A stretch of DNA of 6,938 nt from assembly GCA_000436255.1 (NCBI GenBank), contig HF990792.1:1-6938 (forward strand), written 5' to 3'. Shown one piece after another: positions 1 through 6,090 of this stretch. Source of the stretch: Clostridium sp. CAG:1193 (GTDB lineage: Bacteria > Bacillota_I > Bacilli_A > RF39 > UBA660). Position numbers and translations under genes: made by a program. The notes under the pieces are model-generated. The model was not told where the DNA came from, did no database searches, and saw nothing but the letters and a program-made list of their open reading frames with translations. Positions within the stretch are counted from its first letter, which is position 1. The number at the start of each line of letters is the position of its first letter.

Positions 1-191
1 TATCTTATATGGTAGTGTTATTACTTATTGTGATATAGAAAAAAGTTAGAAAGAAAAATGAATATAAAGATATGTCATTATAAGCAGTTGTTGGTGCGGT
101 TGGAGTATAATTATTCCGTGTCAAGAGTAGTGGGTGCAAATAAAAATAGTTTGATATGGCAGAGAAATTGAAAACAAAGAAAAATGATTAA
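1..191 (+). pseudogene. possible decayed 3' end of a membrane protein gene
   Basis: No intact gene is visible before position 237. The frame that starts at base 3 reads a hydrophobic stretch (YMVVLLLIVI), a TAG at 36-38, a basic stretch (KKVRKKNEYKDMSL), a TAA at 81-83, a glycine-rich hydrophobic stretch (AVVGAVGV), a TAA at 108-110, and finally FDMAEKLKTKKND ending at the TAA at 189-191. A neighbouring frame over 109-150 reads SVSRVVGANKNSL. This order of hydrophobic, basic, hydrophobic and charged tail looks like the end of a membrane protein broken by stops and a frameshift. Stops are frequent by chance at this base composition, so the call is weak. It could simply be non-coding spacer, with the true end of an upstream gene lying within the first 50 bases. 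Confidence 0.28.
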
Positions 192-202
192 AATATGAAA
201 AA

Positions 203-208
203 TATAAT
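203..208 (+). promoter_or_regulatory. possible -10 element for the Tag fusion gene
   Basis: A perfect TATAAT lies 28 bases before the chosen ATG, which would put the transcript start near 215 and leave a short leader containing the Shine-Dalgarno site. No good -35 box lies 16-18 bases upstream; the nearest TTGAAA (168-173) is 29 bases away. In DNA this AT-rich, an isolated -10 hexamer is weak evidence. Confidence 0.3.
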
Positions 209-227
209 ATAGATGAATATAAGTTAT

Positions 228-232
228 AGGAG
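228..232 (+). promoter_or_regulatory. Shine-Dalgarno site that fixes the start at 237
   Basis: AGGAG sits 4 bases before the ATG at 237. The in-frame ATG at 213 lies upstream of this site and has no ribosome-binding site of its own. Tag proteins normally begin with Met, one or two residues, then Arg-Cys with the zinc-binding Cys at position 4, which also matches the start at 237. Confidence 0.75.
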
Positions 233-236
233 TTTT

Positions 237-1550
237 ATGAAAAGATGTAGTTGGTGTAATTTAAATAATCCAAAATATGTAGAATACCATGATAACGAAT
301 GGGGAGAATTTAAAACAGACGATAAGTATTTACTAGAAATGCTTATTTTAGAATCGTTTCAGGCAGGTTTAAGCTGGGAATGTGTATTAAATAAAAGAGA
401 TGATTTTAGAAAATGTTATGATGATTTTGATTTGGATAAAATTTGTAATTATGATGATAATAAAATAAATGAATTACTTCAAAATAAAAATATTATCAGA
501 AATAAATTAAAAATAAAGGCGAGTATCAATAATGCCAAAATATTTAGAAGCATTAAAAATGAATATGGAACATTTTATAATTATTTAAAAAATTTTACTA
601 ATTATAAAGTATATTATGAAACGGGTTTTACTCATTCTATTTTATCAGATAAGATATCAGAAGATTTAATAAAAAGAGGAATGAAATTTGTAGGTACAAC
701 AATTATATATTCATACTTACAAGCAATAGGTATTATATATTCACATGAAAAATGTTGTTTTAAGTATAAAAATGTAAAAATGAGACTAGCGGTTATTACG
801 GATATTCATGGTAATAAAGAGGCATTAGAAAGCGTGATAAATGATATAAAAAAAAGGGATGTAGATAAAATAATTTGCTTAGGAGACACTATTTCTTTAG
901 GTCCAAATTCTAAGGAATGCTTAGATATTATTATTGATAATAATATAAATATGGTATTAGGTAATCATGAATTATACTCTATAAAAGGCTCACAAATTGA
1001 TGATAACATTGATGAATTTGAAAAAGAATATTATGAATATGTAAAATCATCTTTAACTGAAAAAGAGATTAATTTTTTAAATACATGTCCACTGTATTAT
1101 GAATGTAACATAGATTATAATAATTCATTAAACTCAAAGAAAATAATATTTTCTCATTACTTAATAAAAGATATAAAAGAGCCTTTTCCTTTTGAAAAAA
1201 CTCATTTAAAAAGTGATATTAATTTATGGAAAAAATATAATGATGAAAATATTATATATGTTGTTGGGCATTTGCATAATTCATTTGATGAAAATGAGGT
1301 TTCAGGTATAGTGGGTGATTATATAGAAGATATAAATGCTTTAACTAATATATATATTGTAGATAGTTTAGGATGCAGGACTAATGAAGATACATCATAC
1401 TTTTTAATTGAAATTGGTAAAAATATGTGTTTTAGTAGAGTCAAAGTTAAATATGATAGAGCTAAATTTGAAGAAGAGTTAAAGAGGGAATACAAAGAAA
1501 AAGGAATTATTAATGAAATTTTCTTTGGCATAAAGAGTAGTAAACCATAA
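237..1550 (+). CDS. tag: DNA-3-methyladenine glycosylase I (Tag) fused to a calcineurin-like metallophosphoesterase
   Basis: This gene encodes a 437-residue protein with two complete domains. Residues 1-178 are Tag, which removes 3-methyladenine from alkylated DNA in base excision repair. The zinc ligands C4, H18, H170 and C174 are present, as are E39 and W47 of the base-binding pocket (E38 and W46 in E. coli Tag), the YHDNEWG and QAGLSW motifs, and KFVGTT. Residues 182-437 are a metallophosphoesterase with the two-metal-site motifs D189-x-H191, G-D217, G-N243-H244, H307 and G-H345-x-H347. The phosphoesterase begins at a Met (MRLAVITDIHGN) that would be a normal start for a stand-alone enzyme, only about four residues after the Tag domain ends. 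No Shine-Dalgarno site precedes that Met. The substrate of the phosphoesterase is unknown. The start at 237 is preferred over 213 because of the AGGAG at 228-232. Loss of one A in the run at 768-772 would split the gene in two, so the fusion is either recent or a sequence error. Confidence 0.9.
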   Translation: MKRCSWCNLNNPKYVEYHDNEWGEFKTDDKYLLEMLILESFQAGLSWECVLNKRDDFRKCYDDFDLDKICNYDDNKINELLQNKNIIRNKLKIKASINNAKIFRSIKNEYGTFYNYLKNFTNYKVYYETGFTHSILSDKISEDLIKRGMKFVGTTIIYSYLQAIGIIYSHEKCCFKYKNVKMRLAVITDIHGNKEALESVINDIKKRDVDKIICLGDTISLGPNSKECLDIIIDNNINMVLGNHELYSIKGSQIDDNIDEFEKEYYEYVKSSLTEKEINFLNTCPLYYECNIDYNNSLNSKKIIFSHYLIKDIKEPFPFEKTHLKSDINLWKKYNDENIIYVVGHLHNSFDENEVSGIVGDYIEDINALTNIYIVDSLGCRTNEDTSYFLIEIGKNMCFSRVKVKYDRAKFEEELKREYKEKGIINEIFFGIKSSKP

Positions 1551-1568
1551 GTGTGTTTTAATTTTTTT
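1542..1568 (+). terminator. weak intrinsic terminator overlapping the end of the fusion gene
   Basis: AAACCA (1542-1547) can pair with TGTGTTT (1552-1558) with one bulged T around a TAAG loop. It is followed by a T-rich tract (TTTTAA then seven T's) ending near 1568. The gene's stop codon lies in the loop. There are only two G-C pairs, so it would be inefficient, and readthrough into the regulator gene is possible. Confidence 0.3.
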
Positions 1569-1575
1569 ATATTGC

Positions 1576-1584
1576 TGATATATT
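1576..1584 (+). promoter_or_regulatory. possible extended -10 promoter for the Xre regulator
   Basis: TGATATATT fits an extended -10 element (TG, one base, then TATATT). The transcript would begin near 1591, right at the GGAGG Shine-Dalgarno site, which is tight. There is no convincing -35 box. Confidence 0.22.
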
Positions 1585-1602
1585 TTTATTGGAGGGTGAA
1601 TT

Positions 1603-2331
1603 ATGGATCAAATAAAAATTGGTAAATTTATATCTGAAAGAAGAAAAGCATTAAAACTTACGCAAGAAGAACTTGGAGAAAAATTGGGTGTCAGTAAAAA
1701 TGCAGTTAGTAAATGGGAAAGAGGTTTAAATCTTCCTGATAGTGGTATTTATGTCTATTTATGTGAAATTTTGAATATATCTTTAAATGAATTGTTTAAG
1801 GGTGATTATATTAAAGAATGTGAAATACAAAAACAATCTGAAAAAAATATTTTAAATATATTACAATTTAATGGTATTAAAAATAAAAAATATAGATTAC
1901 TTATTATATTAATTTCAATTTTACTTTTAATTGCAATAATTATATTAAGTAAATTTATACTTATAAAATATGGATATGTTATGTCTGATAATTTAAAATA
2001 TTCAAAAATGTATATAAATAAAGAAGATATAAAAGGAAATGTTGATATTAACTTTTTTGGTTATGAAAATATTGATTTTGATATAGGTGCGAATAAATAT
2101 GGATATGCTGTATTTAAAAATCCTAAAAAAGCATTTAAAACTCTAAAAAAAGAATATAGTGATGGTATAAAAATAATTCAAAAAGAATTTAAGCTGCCAC
2201 CACTTAATAACTTCACATATAAAAGTTATAAAACATATGGTTGGCAAGTAACTACTGGTACTCCGTCTTTGAAAAAAGAAGCCAAATTTGTTACATTATT
2301 TTTAGATATTTATGAAAATAGTTTTAATTAA
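1603..2331 (+). CDS. membrane-anchored Xre-family transcriptional regulator
   Basis: The 242-residue protein starts with an Xre/Cro-type helix-turn-helix (about residues 5-65). The recognition region LTQEELGEKLGVSKNAVSKW and the following LNLPD motif are textbook for this family, so the N-terminus should bind DNA in the cytoplasm. A charged segment leads to a single transmembrane helix (about 98-121, YRLLIILISILLLIAIIIL). Residues 122-242 would lie outside the membrane and include a well-formed region (NKYGYAVFKNPKKAF, then LPPLNNFTYKSYKTYGWQVTTGT). I recall similar C-terminal regions in other Clostridial Xre proteins, but I cannot name a function. This layout suggests a regulator that senses something at or outside the membrane; that is inference. 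GGAGG at 1591-1595, 7 bases before the ATG, supports the start. Possible targets are the gene itself and the downstream cls unit, whose promoter carries an inverted repeat. Confidence 0.85.
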   Translation: MDQIKIGKFISERRKALKLTQEELGEKLGVSKNAVSKWERGLNLPDSGIYVYLCEILNISLNELFKGDYIKECEIQKQSEKNILNILQFNGIKNKKYRLLIILISILLLIAIIILSKFILIKYGYVMSDNLKYSKMYINKEDIKGNVDINFFGYENIDFDIGANKYGYAVFKNPKKAFKTLKKEYSDGIKIIQKEFKLPPLNNFTYKSYKTYGWQVTTGTPSLKKEAKFVTLFLDIYENSFN

Positions 2332-2333
2332 AT

Positions 2334-2378
2334 ATAAGATCTTTTATGTTATAATTTTTATAAAGAAGGTGATCTTAT
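2334..2378 (+). repeat. 8-bp inverted repeat framing a promoter and entering the start codon
   Basis: ATAAGATC (2334-2341) is the exact reverse complement of GATCTTAT (2371-2378). An inner pair, TTTAT (2343-2347) with ATAAA (2360-2364), lengthens the dyad. The extended -10 box at 2347-2355 lies between the arms. The right arm covers the end of the Shine-Dalgarno site and the first two bases of the ATG at 2377. If transcription starts near 2362 the left arm is not in the RNA, so this would work as a DNA operator. If RNA reads through from upstream, it would fold into a hairpin that hides the start codon. Confidence 0.55.
2347..2355 (+). promoter_or_regulatory. extended -10 promoter for the CYTH-like/cls unit
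   Basis: TGTTATAAT is a perfect extended -10 element (TG, one base, TATAAT). Transcription would begin near 2362, giving a leader of about 15 bases. No clear -35 box is present, which is common when the TG extension exists. The next gene starts at 2377. Confidence 0.6.
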
Positions 2379-2961
2379 GAAATTTGAAAATGAGATAACG
2401 GTTGAGGTTGATACTAATTTAGATAATTTAATTTTACTTTTAACTAAACATAATTTTAAATTAAAAGAAAAATATAGTTGTAAAGATATTTATATGATTC
2501 ATAAAAGTGAAAAAATAAATAGTAATTATTTAGAACTTTTAAAAAAGTGTGTACTCGTAAGAAACTTAATTTTAAGTAGTGGCGAAAAGAAATTACTAAC
2601 TTACAAATATAAAGAGTATGACGAATATAAAAATATAATTAGACAAGCAAAATTAAATTTAAATGTAGATGATATAAATACATTAGTAGAAATACTTAAA
2701 TTGGTTGATTTTATAGAATTAATTAAAATTAATGATGATATTCTTGTTTATTCAAATGATATAGATGAGATAAATATTCAGTGCGTTAATAATAAGCATA
2801 TTTATATAGAGACAGAAAGTAAATGTAATTATATTGATAAGATATATAAAACAATCGATATGAAAAACGTAATTAAAAAATATAATATTCCAATTAAAGG
2901 TGAAAATTACTTTGTAAAAAAAGCAGAGAACGAGCTTAAAGAGACTTATCAAAATAGTTAA
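2377..2961 (+). CDS. CYTH-like domain protein, degenerate
   Basis: The 194-residue soluble protein has the strand and helix order of the CYTH fold (class IV adenylate cyclase, thiamine triphosphatase and related triphosphate-binding enzymes): an acidic first strand (FENEITVEV, 3-11), a helix (14-27), KDIYMIHK (36-43), a strand with an arginine (VLVRN, 59-63), LLTYKYKEYD (73-82), a helix with the repeated-leucine look of the family (100-118), and a final acidic strand IYIETE (142-147). The signature ExExK is incomplete: E4 and E6 are there, but the lysine position holds T8. Several of the usual basic residues are missing, so catalysis is doubtful and the protein may bind a ligand or partner instead. 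The ribosome-binding site at 2363-2374 matches the ideal AAGGAGGTGATC at 11 of 12 positions, so translation may be strong. The cls gene follows after 11 bases, almost certainly in the same transcript. The family call is from pattern only. Confidence 0.6.
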   Translation: MKFENEITVEVDTNLDNLILLLTKHNFKLKEKYSCKDIYMIHKSEKINSNYLELLKKCVLVRNLILSSGEKKLLTYKYKEYDEYKNIIRQAKLNLNVDDINTLVEILKLVDFIELIKINDDILVYSNDIDEINIQCVNNKHIYIETESKCNYIDKIYKTIDMKNVIKKYNIPIKGENYFVKKAENELKETYQNS

Positions 2962-2972
2962 GGAGTGAAGAA

Positions 2973-4475
2973 ATGTTGGATGCAATAAAAAGAGCAATAA
3001 TAGTAATAATAGGGGTTATATTGCAATTTGGTTTTTCAATTTTACTTAGGTTCTTCTTTAAAGAACATATTATGTTTGTTGGAGTAATATATTGGTTAAT
3101 TGGTGTATTAATAGTTTTATGGATTATAAAAAATAGTACAAGATTAAGTAATGATTTACCTTTTATAATATTAACTTTATTATTTCCTATTTTTGGTGCA
3201 ATATTATTAATTACTGTAGGGAAAAGTTATATTAAAAATAAACTATTAAGGCAAATTATTAAAAAAGAAAAAGAATATCAAATGTATTATGTAGAAGATG
3301 AATTAGTAAAAAAAGAAATATATGATAAAAATTTAGATCAACTTAAATTTATAATGGATTATGCAAAGTATCCAGTTAGTAAAAATAATGATATTACTTA
3401 CTATAAATCAGGTGAAGAATTTTATCCTGAATTTTTAAGTGAACTTAAGAAGGCGGAGAAATTTATTTTTATGGAATACTTTATTATAAATAAAGGAAAA
3501 ATGTGGGATGGCATACTTAATATTTTAAAAGAAAAAGCAGGTAATGGTGTAGAAGTAAGAATAATATATGATGATATGGGAAGTCTTGGTATGCTTAAAG
3601 CTAATTATGCAGAAGAATTATCTGGGTACAATATAAAATGTATATCATTTAATAAATTAAGTCCGTTTAAAGGAATATTTATGAATAATAGAGATCATAG
3701 AAAAATTACTGTTATTGATGGTAAAGTAGCATTTTCTGGAGGATTAAATATATCTGATGAGTATATAAATTTAATAAATGTTCATGGATATTGGAAAGAT
3801 AATGCAATAAAGATTAAGGGAAATGCAATTTGGAATTTAACAGTAATGTTTTTAACTATGTGGAATGCAAATCTAGATGAAGATGATGATATTTTAAAAT
3901 TTAAGCATAACTTTAATAATAAAAAGGAAAATGGATATGTTGTGCCATATGCATCTAAACCATTAAATAAAGATATAATAGGTGAAGATGTATACTTAAA
4001 TTTAATAAATGAATCAAAAAAATATCTTTATATTTTTACACCATATTTAATAATTGATACAGATATGATTAATTCTTTAACAAGAGCAGCAAAAAGAGGT
4101 GTAGATGTAAAAATATTAGTTCCAGGTATTCCAGATAAGAAAATAGTGTATTTAATAACACATTCATATTTTGAAATATTAATAGACGCTGGTGTACAAA
4201 TTTATACATATACACGAGGATTTATACATGGTAAAGTTTTTGTATCAGATGATATAAGAGCAACAGTGGGTACTATAAATTTGGATTATAGAAGTTTATA
4301 TTTACATTTTGAAAATGGAATATATATAGAAGATAATAAAGAAATAAATAAAATAAAAGAAGATGTAATAGATGCATTAAAAGAATCTCATTTAGTATCA
4401 AAAAAAGAAGCAAAACCAAAACTATTAAAGGGAATATTTGAAGCAATACTAAGAATTATTGCACCTATGTTTTAA
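2973..4475 (+). CDS. cls: cardiolipin synthase, phospholipase D type
   Basis: The 500-residue membrane enzyme joins two phosphatidylglycerol molecules to make cardiolipin and glycerol. It has two complete HKD catalytic motifs: H242-x-K244-x4-D249 (DHRKITVID) with GGLNISDEY after it, and H419-x-K421-x4-D426 (IHGKVFVSD) followed by GTINLDYRS. The N-terminus holds three hydrophobic helices (about 5-30, 34-52 and 63-82); the last two form the PLDc_N anchor seen in bacterial cardiolipin synthases, and the first is an additional segment. Length is normal for the family (about 480-510). AAGGAG at 2960-2965, 7 bases before the ATG and overlapping the stop of the upstream gene, fixes the start and suggests coupled translation. 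Its partner in the operon is the CYTH-like protein. No T-tract terminator follows. A role in transphosphatidylation of other head groups cannot be excluded, but the domain layout favours cardiolipin synthesis. Confidence 0.95.
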   Translation: MLDAIKRAIIVIIGVILQFGFSILLRFFFKEHIMFVGVIYWLIGVLIVLWIIKNSTRLSNDLPFIILTLLFPIFGAILLITVGKSYIKNKLLRQIIKKEKEYQMYYVEDELVKKEIYDKNLDQLKFIMDYAKYPVSKNNDITYYKSGEEFYPEFLSELKKAEKFIFMEYFIINKGKMWDGILNILKEKAGNGVEVRIIYDDMGSLGMLKANYAEELSGYNIKCISFNKLSPFKGIFMNNRDHRKITVIDGKVAFSGGLNISDEYINLINVHGYWKDNAIKIKGNAIWNLTVMFLTMWNANLDEDDDILKFKHNFNNKKENGYVVPYASKPLNKDIIGEDVYLNLINESKKYLYIFTPYLIIDTDMINSLTRAAKRGVDVKILVPGIPDKKIVYLITHSYFEILIDAGVQIYTYTRGFIHGKVFVSDDIRATVGTINLDYRSLYLHFENGIYIEDNKEINKIKEDVIDALKESHLVSKKEAKPKLLKGIFEAILRIIAPMF

Positions 4476-4512
4476 TGGGTTATAACTGTGACCTAAATAA
4501 AAATTATATTGC

Positions 4513-4541
4513 TTGTAATTAAAATATATTTAAATTATAAT
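4513..4541 (+). promoter_or_regulatory. promoter for the DUF4272 gene
   Basis: TTGTAA (4513-4518, four of six matches to TTGACA) is separated by exactly 17 bases from a perfect TATAAT (4536-4541). Transcription would start near 4548, just before the AAGGAG at 4553-4558. Confidence 0.6.
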
Positions 4542-4565
4542 TAATATATAAAAAGGAGTGTTTTT

Positions 4566-5276
4566 ATGAGTTTAAGTGATACAATAAAAAAATTAATAGG
4601 GAAAAAGGATGACCCAACAGTTTTAGCAGAAAAACGTAGGAAAAATAACAATGAGTATATAAAAAAATTAGGAATAGCTTGTTATGAAAATCTACCTTTA
4701 AGAGAATCTAGTTGCGAGGTTAAATTAAAAGATATTGATTCAATATGTAAAAGAGCAATTACATGCATGATTTCTATTACTTTTGTTTTTGATATTGAAA
4801 AAATTGGTTATGATGAGGCTAGAAAAAATGCTATAAGTGATTTAGAAAAATATAATATTACAAATAGTTTATTAGAAATAGAAAAAAAATTATTTGAAAA
4901 TAATTATGATGAAAAAACAAAAATAAATATAATGTGGAGTTATGAATGTTATTGGTCTTTAGTATGGGCACTTGGATTAATTGATGATATTAAAGATGCT
5001 AGTGGTATTTGTGACTGCAAAAAAGCAGGAAGTATTGTTTATGATTGTAAAGATTATGATGAATTTAAATCAAAATGCAAACTTAGAGATATTGAAGAGA
5101 TATTAGATATGTTAGATTTATACTATCGTTATCATTGGGCTTGTGTAGAAAAAAGAATAAAACCAGATACTATTATAGGTTCTCTTGATGGTGAAGTAGT
5201 ATGGGAAAGAAGAAGAGGCCTTGAATGGCTTGTATCAGATATGGAAGACTGGAATAAAATTTCATTAGATACTTAA
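4566..5276 (+). CDS. DUF4272 family protein
   Basis: The 236-residue cytosolic protein has no signal peptide or membrane helix. The features I recognise as DUF4272 are the central YWSLVWALGLID (129-140), an aspartate/cysteine region just after it (ICDCKKAG, 148-155), YYRYHWACVEKR (186-197) and the C-terminal VWERRRGLEWLV (212-223), which corresponds to the family's conserved (E)RhxALxWL ending. No biochemical function is established for the family that I know of. This copy is rich in cysteine: C39, C50, C61, C67, C128, C149, C151, C161, C171 and C193. C149-x-C151 plus nearby C161 and C171 could hold a metal, but this is speculation. AAGGAG at 4553-4558 is 7 bases before the ATG. It has its own promoter, and the next gene begins 61 bases after its stop, so the two may be co-transcribed. 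Confidence 0.82.
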   Translation: MSLSDTIKKLIGKKDDPTVLAEKRRKNNNEYIKKLGIACYENLPLRESSCEVKLKDIDSICKRAITCMISITFVFDIEKIGYDEARKNAISDLEKYNITNSLLEIEKKLFENNYDEKTKINIMWSYECYWSLVWALGLIDDIKDASGICDCKKAGSIVYDCKDYDEFKSKCKLRDIEEILDMLDLYYRYHWACVEKRIKPDTIIGSLDGEVVWERRRGLEWLVSDMEDWNKISLDT

Positions 5277-5327
5277 TAGAAACCATAAAAAAATTTATAA
5301 TTTCTTTATATTGTACTAATTTTATAT

Positions 5328-5332
5328 GAGGG
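5328..5332 (+). promoter_or_regulatory. Shine-Dalgarno site that fixes the start at 5338
   Basis: GAGGG lies 5 bases before the ATG at 5338. The earlier in-frame ATG at 5326 overlaps this site and has only T/A-rich sequence before it, so it is unlikely to be used. Confidence 0.7.
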
Positions 5333-5337
5333 ATATT

Positions 5338-5817
5338 ATGTTTAAAAAGAAAAATAGTTATGAACTAGATGTGAGAGGTATTACTTTTTGGAGAAAGAAA
5401 ATTAGTGAAAATAATACAGAAGTATTTGTTAAAGACTCTTTAAATGAACCCTTTATACTTTATATAGATAAAGTAAAAGATGATAATTATTATGATTTAG
5501 TTACAGGAAGACTTTTTGATATGGAAGATATGGGAAAAGATTTTCTTTTAACTCCTAGCAATATAAGGGTACCTAAAGAGAAATTAACTAAAGGTGATAG
5601 GGATAAAGTAGTTTCTGTACTTGAAAATAAAAATAGAGAAGAATATATTAATATATCTGAAGGTATTATTTATGATAGCCATTTTTGTAATATTATTTCT
5701 TCTAAATATGGTTTAGATGTTATTCCTGTTAATTTTGTGTATGAAGAAATTAGGGAAACTAAAAAGATATATAATGATAAAAATAATACTAAATGCAAAA
5801 CTTTAAAGAAGAAATAA
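5338..5817 (+). CDS. hypothetical protein, unrecognised family
   Basis: I do not recognise this 159-residue protein. It is soluble, highly charged and has no signal peptide or membrane segment. Residues 5-60 look beta-rich (DVRGITFWRKKISEN, TEVFVKDS, EPFILYIDKV, YYDLVTGRLFDM). A middle helix follows (KEKLTKGDRDKVVSVLEN, about 79-97), then mixed structure, and the last 25 residues are strongly basic with many lysines and asparagines, ending in LKKK. The start at 5338 is chosen for its GAGGG ribosome-binding site. Its gene follows the DUF4272 gene with a 61-base gap that contains no clear terminator, and it is followed by a good terminator, so the two genes probably share a transcript and possibly a task. 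The gap also contains a TATAAT (5296-5301), so separate transcription is possible. Codon use resembles the neighbours. Confidence 0.75.
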   Translation: MFKKKNSYELDVRGITFWRKKISENNTEVFVKDSLNEPFILYIDKVKDDNYYDLVTGRLFDMEDMGKDFLLTPSNIRVPKEKLTKGDRDKVVSVLENKNREEYINISEGIIYDSHFCNIISSKYGLDVIPVNFVYEEIRETKKIYNDKNNTKCKTLKKK

Positions 5818-5856
5818 AATAATATTATTTATAAAAACTAAAAAAATTAAATGCAC

Positions 5857-5885
5857 AAACTGATACTAAGGTATTTAGTTTTTTT
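5857..5885 (+). terminator. intrinsic terminator
   Basis: AAACTGATAC (5857-5866) pairs with GTATTTAGTTT (5871-5881), with one bulged T, a G-T pair and a TAAG loop. A run of seven T's (5879-5885) overlaps and follows the stem. An outer arm, AAAAACTAAA (5833-5842), is also fully complementary to TTTAGTTTTT (5874-5883) and can form a competing, longer fold. This ends the DUF4272/hypothetical unit. Confidence 0.65.
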
Positions 5886-5962
5886 ATTTATATGGTTAAC
5901 AAATAGTGATATGGCTAATTACAAAATATAGAGCATGATATGTACTTGTTAGAAGTTTTAAA

Positions 5963-6023
5963 AAATGTTTGATAAAATGTGAAATTTATAATAAAAATAT
6001 TAACATTTTCATTTGAAACATTT
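5963..6023 (+). repeat. imperfect inverted repeat reaching the -35 box
   Basis: AAATGTTT (5963-5970) pairs with AAACATTT (6016-6023), and AAAATGT (5974-5980) pairs with ACATTTT (6003-6009), giving 15 pairs around unpaired gaps. The right outer arm overlaps the -35 box of the acetyltransferase promoter. TGTTTGATA also occurs twice in direct orientation (5966-5974 and 6023-6031). It may be a regulator-binding region. At this AT content, part of the match may be chance. Confidence 0.4.
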
Positions 6024-6040
6024 GTTTGATATGATATAAT
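6013..6040 (+). promoter_or_regulatory. strong promoter for the acetyltransferase leader transcript
   Basis: TTGAAA (6013-6018) lies 16 bases before a perfect TATAAT (6035-6040) that also carries the TG extension (TG at 6032-6033). The spacer contains the small dyad AAACA-TT-TGTTT (6016-6027), which could be an operator. Transcription would start near 6047, about 200 bases before the acetyltransferase ATG. This is the best promoter in the window. Confidence 0.75.
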
Positions 6041-6063
6041 ATATAAATAGAAAGGAATATTCA

Positions 6064-6090
6064 ATGTGTAAAATTGGTTTAATTTACTAA
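6064..6090 (+). CDS. possible 8-codon leader peptide MCKIGLIY
   Basis: Immediately after the promoter, AAAGGA (6051-6056) sits 7 bases before an ATG that opens an 8-codon ORF ending in TAA. This is the arrangement of leader peptides that control downstream genes by ribosome position, such as those before some antibiotic-resistance genes. The stop codon lies inside the left arm of the hairpin at 6085-6117, so a ribosome that finishes or stalls here would keep that hairpin open. I do not recognise the peptide. No ordinary attenuator T-run follows the hairpin, so the mechanism, if real, is not simple transcription attenuation. It could also be a chance ORF. Confidence 0.4.
   Translation: MCKIGLIY

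Noticed and set aside
58..171. 37-codon ORF starting MNIKICHYKQ
   Set aside because: There is no proper ribosome-binding site and no recognisable feature. Part of it fits better as a shifted piece of the decayed remnant at 1-191.
1319..1531. 70-codon ORF on the - strand
   Set aside because: It lies wholly inside the phosphoesterase domain of the + strand gene, has no good ribosome-binding site, and shows no family features. It is a shadow ORF.
2752..2997. 81-codon ORF on the - strand, rich in hydrophobic residues
   Set aside because: It is antisense to the end of the CYTH-like gene and the start of cls. The Phe/Ile/Leu richness is what AT-rich coding DNA gives when read backwards.
4476..4495. 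Hairpin after cls (GGGTTA with TGACCT region)
   Set aside because: The stem has about seven pairs with two G-T pairs and is followed by an A-rich tract, not T's, so it is not an intrinsic terminator on the + strand.
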